Assembly: GCA_902493335.1 (NCBI GenBank)
Contig: CABUPJ010000059.1
Location: 1-15,618, forward strand
Length of the DNA: 15,618 nt
Direction: 5' to 3'
DNA from: an uncultured Porphyromonadaceae bacterium
GTDB taxonomy: Bacteria; Bacteroidota; Bacteroidia; Bacteroidales; Muribaculaceae
Part shown: positions 7,380-13,585 of the stretch, one piece after another
Numbering within the stretch: the stretch's first letter is position 1
How the letters are laid out: every line of letters begins with the position of its first letter
Notes under the pieces: generated by a model
Databases searched by the model: none
What the model was told of the DNA's origin: nothing
Seen by the model: the letters and a program-made list of their open reading frames with translations, nothing else
Program-made: the position numbers and the translations under genes

Positions 7380-8495
7380 ATGAAACCGATCAGACTATAT
7401 GCAGCCGTCGCGGCCCTTATGTTAGGGACGCTGCTGCCCGTCTTCGCCCAGGATAACAACGGCGTCGTGCGCCGGCGCGACAAAGCATCTGAACGCCGAC
7501 GCGACAAGAACGCCGACGACGGTCCGGTTATCACCGACCGCATGCAGCAATTCTATGACACCGACGGCTCGCCCGTATCAGAGGCCGACCTGCAGTGGAT
7601 GCGCGTCATCTACCGTCACCTCGACCTCGACAAGGACAAGAACGCGCCGCTCTACTATCCCGAAGAGACTGTCGACGGACAGGAAAACCTCTTCCGCATC
7701 ATCATGCGGCTGCTGGCCAACAACCGGCTGACGGCATACGAATATCTCGACGGACGCGAGATATTCACCGACCAGTATGCCGTGAAGGTTCGCGACATGC
7801 TCGACCGTTTCCACATACTATATACCCCGGCCAAGGGTTCGACAGAGAAGAATCCGCGTTTTGTCATCGAAGAGAGCGACGTGCCTGCCAACGAGGTGCT
7901 CTCATATTATATCATCGAACGCTGGGAGTATGACACGCGTCACAACCGTCTGCGTCCGCGCGTCGAAGCCATCTGCCCCGTGCTCCACCGCGCCGGCGAT
8001 TTCGGCGGCGAAGCCGTGCGTTATCCTATGTTCTGGGTGAAATTCTCAGACATACGCCCATGGCTCGCCCAGCAGTCGATTTTCATCAACGACGACAATA
8101 ACATGCCGACATGCAGCTACGACGACTTCTTCAATCTCTCGATGTACGACGGCGAAATCTACAAAACACGCAATCTGAAGAACAAGTCGATGATGCAACT
8201 CTACCCCGACCCTGATGACCGCAAGCGCGCCCAAGACAGCATCCAGGCGCGTCTCGACAACTTCGAGCAGAAACTGTGGGTGCCGTCGCGCGAGGAAGTC
8301 ATCGCCGCACGTGAAGCCCGCGAAGCCCGCGAACGCGGCGACAGCGTCACCGTGAAAGAGGACAACGAAAAGAAGGCTCCGGCCCGCTCGACAAAACGCT
8401 CGACCAAGCGCTCGTCTAAAAAAGTCAAAGAGCCCAAGCAGCAGAAAGCGTCGAACAACTCAGGCGCCGCCCGCTCGGTGCGCCGCCGCAAGTAA
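7380..8495 (+). CDS. porN: T9SS ring protein PorN/GldN
   Basis: A 371-residue periplasmic protein with a signal peptide (residues 1-23, ending PVFA before Q24). Typical GldN features are the region LQWMRVIYRHLDLDKDKN (71-88), IIERWEYD (178-185), the YPMFWVKFSDIRPWLA segment (215-230), and DDFFNLSMYDGEIYKTRN (248-265). PorN binds PorK to make the periplasmic ring of the translocon (established). After about residue 305 comes a helical, Arg/Glu-rich segment (AAREAREARERG) and then a Lys/Arg/Ser-rich tail (about 330-371) that is probably disordered; a basic Arg/Lys stretch also follows the signal peptide (RRRDKASERRRDKN). The basic ends could touch acidic lipid or nucleic acid-like polymers, but this is speculation. 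It is the last gene of the operon, followed by a terminator. Confidence 0.95.
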   Translation: MKPIRLYAAVAALMLGTLLPVFAQDNNGVVRRRDKASERRRDKNADDGPVITDRMQQFYDTDGSPVSEADLQWMRVIYRHLDLDKDKNAPLYYPEETVDGQENLFRIIMRLLANNRLTAYEYLDGREIFTDQYAVKVRDMLDRFHILYTPAKGSTEKNPRFVIEESDVPANEVLSYYIIERWEYDTRHNRLRPRVEAICPVLHRAGDFGGEAVRYPMFWVKFSDIRPWLAQQSIFINDDNNMPTCSYDDFFNLSMYDGEIYKTRNLKNKSMMQLYPDPDDRKRAQDSIQARLDNFEQKLWVPSREEVIAAREAREARERGDSVTVKEDNEKKAPARSTKRSTKRSSKKVKEPKQQKASNNSGAARSVRRRK

Positions 8496-8518
8496 AAAGG
8501 TTCTGCAGCCATATATAT

Positions 8519-8562
8519 AACACCGAGGCCGGGAGTCGTGTGACTTCCCGGCCTCGATTGTT
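8519..8562. terminator. Bidirectional terminator hairpin between porN and the convergent gene
   Basis: CGAGGCCGGGA (8524-8534) pairs perfectly with TCCCGGCCTCG (8546-8556), extended internally by GTC/GAC with a one-base bulge and externally by AACA/TGTT. It lies 24 nt past the porN stop and 12 nt past the stop of the minus-strand gene, so it probably serves both. The flanking T-runs are short (ATTGTT on the plus strand), so strength is uncertain. Confidence 0.7.
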
Positions 8563-8573
8563 ATGCGGTAATC

Positions 8574-9092
8574 TTATTTCGGAGTCCCGGCTGTTTTGGC
8601 GCGTGATGATTTACCCTTATTAACGTTGCGGTTAAAGGCTGTCATATCAATCACATACCAGCGATAGGTATTGCGGTTGTCTACGGTAAGCAGAAGATAA
8701 CTGCCCTCAAGTTTGCCGACCTCAAGTATCTTTATCCACGTTATATCTTCTTCAGGACTTGACGTATGAAGCGTCAGGCCGTCGACACGGGCGTCAAACA
8801 AACGATTCATGGCATTATTGCCCTGAACCACCTTATACCATTTGAGACCGCCGAACTCTGTCGTGAGAATTTCACCTTCGTTGAATCCCTGTTCCGACGG
8901 ATAAAAACTGTTGACCAGTCGTCCGTTATCATAAAGTCCATAGACCTCGAGTCTGAGCGGAACACCCTTGAGCTGATTCCATGATTTTATCTTAAGAGGC
9001 GACTCCGCGGGCGAATAAATCTTCGGCTCCACTGCCGCAGTCTCTATTACGGCCACAAGGCACAGAATAAAAATTGAGATAAGTTTTTTCAT
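8574..9092 (-). CDS. Secreted protein of unknown function
   Basis: A 172-residue protein I do not recognise. A signal peptide is visible (MKKLISIFILCLVAVIETAA, cleavage near residue 20), with a cysteine at 11 inside the hydrophobic core but no clear lipobox. The mature part has no cysteine, no membrane helix and a mixed alpha/beta look: LRLEVYGLYDNGRLVNSFY (about 47-65), GGLKWYKVVQG (81-91) and a final strand pair SYLLLTVDNRNTYRWYVIDM. The last ~20 residues are Lys/Ser/Thr-rich and likely disordered. The name-less small beta domain could be a lipocalin-like or DUF fold, but nothing firm supports this. It is convergent with porN and shares the terminator. Its base composition is AT-richer than the T9SS operon, closer to the ATPase gene to its right. 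No partner gene is obvious. Confidence 0.75.
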   Translation of the reverse strand: MKKLISIFILCLVAVIETAAVEPKIYSPAESPLKIKSWNQLKGVPLRLEVYGLYDNGRLVNSFYPSEQGFNEGEILTTEFGGLKWYKVVQGNNAMNRLFDARVDGLTLHTSSPEEDITWIKILEVGKLEGSYLLLTVDNRNTYRWYVIDMTAFNRNVNKGKSSRAKTAGTPK

Positions 9093-9257
9093 TATTTTGA
9101 TGATAATTTACCGATGCTTTTCGCTATAAATTTTTCTAATCAGGCATTTGACAGCCTCGGGGTCATTGAAAAATGTCAGTAATTGCCCACAAATATACAG
9201 CTATTTTTCATTTATTTAATCGCATGCCTCCTTTTTTGTTGTTCCATAGCCTGTAGC
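9093..9257. other. AT-rich upstream region of the 8574-9092 gene
   Basis: No gene is seen here. It contains the leader and the candidate -7 box of the minus-strand gene, plus an isolated ATTGAAAAATGT (9165-9176) that matches 12 of 12 bases in the third 33-bp repeat further right (9326-9337). This suggests that the repeat motif once extended, or acts, further left than the obvious array. Confidence 0.5.
9190..9197 (-). promoter_or_regulatory. Candidate -7 box for the 8574-9092 gene
   Basis: The minus strand reads TATATTTG, an exact TAnnTTTG match about 98 nt before the ATG, which would give a leader of roughly 90 nt. No TTTG is present at the expected -33 spacing. Confidence 0.35.
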
Positions 9258-9356
9258 GGATTGAAACGTGTGAATTTTGGGGTGGTTTTAGGATTGAAAA
9301 GTGTGTTTTTTGTCCTCATTTTTGGATTGAAAAATGTGAATCTCGCCCAGTTCAGC
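9258..9356 (+). repeat. Three tandem 33-bp repeats (GGATTGAAAAGTGTG type)
   Basis: Units begin at 9258, 9291 and 9324, exactly 33 bp apart. The first 15 bases are strongly kept: GGATTGAAACGTGTG, GGATTGAAAAGTGTG, GGATTGAAAAATGTG. Units 1 and 2 then have a T-rich second half ending TTTTA or TTTTT; unit 3 diverges after about base 20. The core TTTTGG-ATTGAAAAATGTG can be aligned with TTTTGG-TAATGAAAATGTG of the 46-bp array downstream, so both arrays may derive from one motif. There is no variable spacer set, so this is not CRISPR. Confidence 0.8.
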
Positions 9357-9413
9357 CCATAACAACCTAAATATCAAACATTTCATCAACGAGCAAGCGA
9401 CCTATTTGTTTCG

Positions 9414-9568
9414 GCCAAATTTGGTAATGAAAATGCGCCATTTTTGGCAATGAAAACCAGCCAAATTTGGTAATGAAAATGCGCCATTTTTGGTAATGAA
9501 AACCAGCCAAATTTGGTAATGAAAATGTGCCATTTTTGGTAATGAAAACCGGCCAAATTTGGTAATTT
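9414..9568 (+). repeat. 46-bp tandem array (3.3 copies) made of alternating 23-bp half-units
   Basis: Full units start at 9414, 9460 and 9506, with a partial unit from 9552 to 9568; the period is exactly 46. Each unit is two 23-bp halves: one starts GCCAAATTTGGTAATGAAAA, the other GCCATTTTTGGTAATGAAAA. CCAAATTTGG is a perfect 10-bp palindrome; CCATTTTTGG is its imperfect version. Only four or so substitutions separate the copies (e.g. GGCAATG for GGTAATG at 9446-9452, TGTGC for TGCGC near 9526), so the array is recent or conserved. It lies directly upstream of the ATPase gene and its last palindrome overlaps the proposed -33 box, which suits an operator. The 23-bp period is about two helical turns. 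Confidence 0.92.
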
Positions 9569-9589
9569 GAATTTTTAGACGTAACTTTA
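9558..9589 (+). promoter_or_regulatory. Predicted promoter of the DUF4143 ATPase gene
   Basis: TTTG (9558-9561), a 20-nt spacer, then TAACTTTA (9582-9589), seven of eight bases of TAnnTTTG. Transcription would begin near 9595 and give a leader of about 14 nt to the ATG at 9609. The TTTG is part of the last CCAAATTTGG palindrome of the repeat array, so a protein bound to the repeat would block or contact the polymerase. Confidence 0.5.
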
Positions 9590-9608
9590 CGCCATAAATC
9601 AGATAGTT

Positions 9609-10889
9609 ATGGACGAATTATATCATAAACGTATTGTCGATTCTGAGCTTGCAAACCGTTTGCGCAGCATCGGTGCCATTGTAATCGAAGGACCCAAATG
9701 GTGCGGTAAATCCACTACAGCAGAACACCATTCAAAAAGTGCCATATTTATGGATAACCCGCAGAAACGCGCTCAATATGAAATATTCGCCGAGGATAAT
9801 CCGGACATCTTACTTGACGGTGAAACGCCACGACTGATAGACGAATGGCAACTTACGCCGACACTCTGGGATGCGATACGTTTCAGAATTGACCATAAAA
9901 AAGGTATGGGACAGTTTATTCTTACAGGTTCAGCCAAACCAGCTGACCGAAGTAAAATAAAACACTCGGGCACAGGTCGATTCGCATGGCTCAGAATGAG
10001 GCCTATGTCGCTGTATGAATCGGGAGACTCGACAGGTGCCGTAAGTCTCACACAGCTATTTACCGACTCAGAAACCAAAATTGCAGCCGAATCAAAAGCA
10101 GACCTGTATAAAATAGCATTTTTGGCTTGCCGCGGAGGTTGGCCCGCCGTAACCTCAATGTCAGACGACATCGCTATGAATCCTTCGAAAGATTATTATG
10201 ACGCGATTGTCAACGTCGATATCAGAGAGGTAGACGGTGTCGACCGGAGTGTCGAGAGAGCAAAGAGGCTAATGCGCTCTTATGCCAGATTTCAAGGTAC
10301 ACAGGCCTCGGTAAAACAGATCATCGACGATATGAACGGAGCTGGAAACAATGTGATGGAAGACAAGACTGTGCGCAACTATCTCGATGCACTGCGTTCT
10401 ATGTTTGTCATCGAAGACACGCCTGCATGGAATCCTAATCTGAAATCGAAGACCGCAATAAGATCAGCCGACACACATTACTTTGTCGATCCGTCAGTCG
10501 CCACAGCAGCACTGGGCATAGGGCCCGGCGACCTCATCAATGACCTAAAAACTTTTGGCTTTATTTTCGAAACCATGTGTATCAGAGACCTAAGGGTATA
10601 TTCTCAGCCGTTGGGTGGAAACGTTTACCATTACAGAGACAAAAACGGGCTCGAATGTGACGCCGTGATACACCTGCCTAACGGCGATTACGGTCTTGTC
10701 GAAATCAAATTGGGAGGAGAGAGACTCATTGAAGATGGAGCACAGAGCCTTCTGAAACTATCAGAAAAAATCGACGATACACGCATGAAAATGCCCAAGT
10801 TTATGATGGTTATAACAGCCGCCGGAGCATTTGCCTATCGAAGGAAAGACAATGTGCTGGTCGTGCCACTGACAACCCTCGGCGCATAA
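9609..10889 (+). CDS. AAA+ ATPase with C-terminal DUF4143 (PD-(D/E)XK-like) domain
   Basis: A 426-residue soluble protein. N-terminal ATPase: Walker A GPKWCGKST (28-36), Walker B RLIDEW (75-80), sensor ILTGSA (104-109), then HSGTGRFAWLRMRPMSLYESG (119-139), the family's conserved GR...R-M-x-P-x-S-x-x-E-S block. A winged-helix-like linker follows (about 215-275). The C-terminal DUF4143 part holds E321 (GFIFET), D351 (GLECDAV) and E365-x-K367 (VEIK), a complete PD-(D/E)XK-type set, so nuclease activity is possible. The biological role of this widespread, often multicopy Bacteroidota/archaeal family is unknown; DNA binding or a mobile/defence role are inferences. It is monocistronic, preceded by an elaborate repeat array, and visibly AT-richer than the T9SS genes, consistent with horizontal acquisition. 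The start is the first ATG after a stop-rich leader and begins the usual N-terminal strand. Confidence 0.92.
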   Translation: MDELYHKRIVDSELANRLRSIGAIVIEGPKWCGKSTTAEHHSKSAIFMDNPQKRAQYEIFAEDNPDILLDGETPRLIDEWQLTPTLWDAIRFRIDHKKGMGQFILTGSAKPADRSKIKHSGTGRFAWLRMRPMSLYESGDSTGAVSLTQLFTDSETKIAAESKADLYKIAFLACRGGWPAVTSMSDDIAMNPSKDYYDAIVNVDIREVDGVDRSVERAKRLMRSYARFQGTQASVKQIIDDMNGAGNNVMEDKTVRNYLDALRSMFVIEDTPAWNPNLKSKTAIRSADTHYFVDPSVATAALGIGPGDLINDLKTFGFIFETMCIRDLRVYSQPLGGNVYHYRDKNGLECDAVIHLPNGDYGLVEIKLGGERLIEDGAQSLLKLSEKIDDTRMKMPKFMMVITAAGAFAYRRKDNVLVVPLTTLGA

Positions 10890-10979
10890 TATGATTTCTA
10901 TCAGCAATATATTATCTGCTTTATGCAATTTTCCTTAATAACAGACTTCCTTTTTATTGGGATGGACGTGGCACTATTT

Positions 10980-11011
10980 TTTGCTGATTCGGGATTATTT
11001 GCCTAAGTTTG
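10980..11011 (+). promoter_or_regulatory. Strong Bacteroidota promoter for the NAGPA gene pair
   Basis: TTTG (10980-10983), spacer of exactly 20 nt, TAAGTTTG (11004-11011, perfect TAnnTTTG). Start of transcription is expected near 11017, giving a leader of about 24 nt. A second perfect -7 box, TATCTTTG (11031-11038), follows with a TTTG (11008-11011) 19 nt before it; see findings. The 151-nt gap after the ATPase gene holds no other gene and no convincing terminator. Confidence 0.75.
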
Positions 11012-11040
11012 CATAGTAACTATAACCAATTATCTTTGCC

Positions 11041-13572
11041 ATGAAACTGAAATATACTCTTGCCCTGGCCGCGGCCGCCACATTCGCACTGCCGGCTTTC
11101 TCACAGTCTGTCGAACAGATCACCATCAAAGACAAGACATACGACGCGCGTCTTATGCTCAAACGCGATATAGGTCCGGGCACGACATACATGCGATACC
11201 GCATGCCTGATTTTCCGCTCAACTTCAATCTCATGATTGTCGATCTCAACAACGAATACAATACGGTCGAGAACATGCAGGGCGGCGAACAGCTGTGCAA
11301 GACCGAACTCCTCGAAAGCGCCGCCGCCCGCTATACGACCGACGAGAAACGTGTCGTCGGCGGAGCCAACGCCAATTTCTGGATTGTCACCGGACAGCGT
11401 CCCTGGGAAGACCTTATCCTCGGGGCTCAGCTTGGCGGCAGCGTGCGCAACGGCGAAATAATCACCGAGACAACAAATACATGGGACGTCTGGTGGTGGG
11501 AGACACCGGCCATCGCAGCCATCGACTCGAAAAAAACTGCCGTTATCGACCGTATGCGCTGGGAGGGCCACGTCATCAACGAAAAGATAGGCTCTCCCGA
11601 ATTCTTTCAGTGCAACAAGGTGGTGCATCCCGACGAGATAACGCTCTACAACCACTTCTTCGGCCGCGACAAGCAGTTTCAGCCCGTCGATGTCTATGAC
11701 GACAGCGGCGTGGCCCACTGGCGCGTAGTCGATGGGCAGTGCACCGAGGTCTACCTCAACCTCGACGAGGGCGAGCAGTGGATGGCCGGACGCCCGATGA
11801 AATGCACGGTAATGGAAGTCAGGACCGACGCCGGAACCGGCACTCTGGGCGATTATGACCTCGCGCTGGTAGGAAGGGGATTCAATAAAGACAACCTCGC
11901 CAAGCTTGTTCCCGGCGATAAAGTGACTGTCGACCACGGCTGGACATCGTATGCCGACGGATCACGCCCCGAACTCGTCGAGCTGGTCGCCGGCAACACG
12001 ATACTGATGCGCGACGGAGTCCTCGAAGACTACAATTATACCGACGACTACAACAAGATGGTATATTCGCGCACGGCCTATGGCTCATCTGCCGACGGCA
12101 AGACTCTTTACATCATCACGATTGACAAGGTGCCCGACCCCAGATGGGGCACAAGCATCGGCGTCACCACCGAAGAAGAGTGCTATATCATGAAACACTT
12201 CGGCTGCGTCAACCTCACAGGTTTCGACGGCGGCGGCTCGGCCCAGATGCTCATCGAAGGCAAAGTCATCAACAAGACGACAGAGTCATTCCCGCGCGCT
12301 GTCGCCAACGGCATGATGGTCTATGACACGGCTCCGGCAGACGATGTCATCACACGCATCGAGTTTGACGACGTGGACATCACAGTGCCCAATCTCTCGA
12401 CATCATCACCCAGAATCTTAGGATACAACAAATACGGCTCGCTCATCGACCACGATGTCAAAGACGTCGTCTTCACCTGCGAGGAGGCCATAGGCACCTG
12501 CGACGGCAACCGCTACACGGCAGGCGATCATGCCGCCACCGGCAAACTGACAGCCACTCTCGGCAACGCGTCAGTCTCAAAAGACATCACCGTCGTCGAA
12601 GCGCAGCTCGGACTAAGACTCAAGCCGGTGCTTATCGACTCGCGCCGCAGTTATCCTGTCGAAATGACCGCCACGTCAGAAAACGGCATCTTCAATATCG
12701 ACCCTGCGACAGTAGACTGGTCCATTGAAGACCCGGCCATAGCGACAATCGGCGCCGACGGTGTGCTAAAAGGGCTTAAGAACGGCAGCACGACTCTGAC
12801 CGGCACAATCGGCAGATTTACCGACCGCACTACCGTCACCGTCGAAATACCCGACGACATCACCATGACCGCACCGTCGTGGGAACAATGGACCGCCAAA
12901 GGCGCCAGCGGCATCTCGGGCACGACACTCAGCGCCGACGGCACCATCTCGTTTAACTTCGGCAGCCCGCGCGACCCGGCAATCACACTGACAAAAGACT
13001 TCAACTTCTACAGCCTTCCTGACCGCATCACACTCTCGTTCACATCGAGCGCCGCCATCTCAAGCATCACACTCGATATGCGTACACGCAACCATACCAA
13101 AGCCAACCAGGTGATAGTCAAAGGACCGGAAGAAGGCGATTTTGCCGCGGGCACAGAAAACACAATCGAGTTCCCGGTCAGTGCGGCCGGCGACCCGCTT
13201 GACATGGCCACATATCCGCTGACTGTAAAGACCCTCAAAATCTCGCTCAACAAAAATGTCACGGTCAAAGGCGAACACAGCATAAAACTCGGCGACCTCA
13301 CGGCACATTATAACGGAGCCGGAGCCGTCGCCGACATAGCCGTCACCGACAATCAGAGACTCGCGCTCTCGCCCAATCCCGTTGACCCAGGAGCGACCGT
13401 CACCGTCGGCACGTCAGACGACGAGGCCGAAATAACAGTTTTCAACCTCTCGGGCGCCGTGGTATCGGCATCGGCAGGCAACAGCTTCACAGCTCCGTCG
13501 GCAGCCGGCATATACATAGTGACCGTCAAAGACGACTCTGACATCAGAGCAGCCAAACTTATCGTAAGATAA
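11041..13572 (+). CDS. T9SS-exported phosphodiester glycosidase (NAGPA family)
   Basis: An 843-residue secreted protein. Signal peptide 1 to about 21 (ending ALPAFS). The N-terminal ~430 residues form a phosphodiester-glycosidase domain (NAGPA/DUF2233, related to the mammalian uncovering enzyme): VVGGANANFW (105-114), GNTILMRDGVLED (318-330), YSRTAYGSSADGKTLY (342-357), NLTGFDGGGSAQM (391-403, with the family DGGGS), and PRAVANGMMVY (418-428). Then comes a linker, a Big_2-like Ig domain (about 528-603; WSIEDPAIATIGADGVLKGL), a beta-sandwich (about 605-760), and a type A T9SS sorting domain (773-843: LALSPNPV...AAGIYIVTVKDD...KLIVR). The sorting domain implies export and surface attachment or release by the T9SS encoded upstream. 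Likely reaction: cleavage of a sugar-phosphodiester; the substrate is not predictable. A paralog follows 13 nt later. Confidence 0.9.
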   Translation: MKLKYTLALAAAATFALPAFSQSVEQITIKDKTYDARLMLKRDIGPGTTYMRYRMPDFPLNFNLMIVDLNNEYNTVENMQGGEQLCKTELLESAAARYTTDEKRVVGGANANFWIVTGQRPWEDLILGAQLGGSVRNGEIITETTNTWDVWWWETPAIAAIDSKKTAVIDRMRWEGHVINEKIGSPEFFQCNKVVHPDEITLYNHFFGRDKQFQPVDVYDDSGVAHWRVVDGQCTEVYLNLDEGEQWMAGRPMKCTVMEVRTDAGTGTLGDYDLALVGRGFNKDNLAKLVPGDKVTVDHGWTSYADGSRPELVELVAGNTILMRDGVLEDYNYTDDYNKMVYSRTAYGSSADGKTLYIITIDKVPDPRWGTSIGVTTEEECYIMKHFGCVNLTGFDGGGSAQMLIEGKVINKTTESFPRAVANGMMVYDTAPADDVITRIEFDDVDITVPNLSTSSPRILGYNKYGSLIDHDVKDVVFTCEEAIGTCDGNRYTAGDHAATGKLTATLGNASVSKDITVVEAQLGLRLKPVLIDSRRSYPVEMTATSENGIFNIDPATVDWSIEDPAIATIGADGVLKGLKNGSTTLTGTIGRFTDRTTVTVEIPDDITMTAPSWEQWTAKGASGISGTTLSADGTISFNFGSPRDPAITLTKDFNFYSLPDRITLSFTSSAAISSITLDMRTRNHTKANQVIVKGPEEGDFAAGTENTIEFPVSAAGDPLDMATYPLTVKTLKISLNKNVTVKGEHSIKLGDLTAHYNGAGAVADIAVTDNQRLALSPNPVDPGATVTVGTSDDEAEITVFNLSGAVVSASAGNSFTAPSAAGIYIVTVKDDSDIRAAKLIVR

Positions 13573-13585
13573 CCAATCATAGACA

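Noticed and set aside
9402..9533. 43-codon minus-strand ORF across the repeat array
   Set aside because: It stays open only because the repeat unit lacks stops on that strand; there is no leader, signal or conserved composition to support a protein.
9414..9568. CRISPR array
   Set aside because: The whole 46-bp unit repeats with no variable spacers, and no cas genes are near.
9240..10900. Insertion sequence or transposon carrying the ATPase
   Set aside because: No terminal inverted repeats, target duplication or transposase could be seen; only composition and repeats suggest transfer.
10884..10926. Terminator after the ATPase gene
   Set aside because: GCATAA/TTATGC and AT-only inverted repeats can be drawn, but the stem is weak and long-looped with only a poor T-run.
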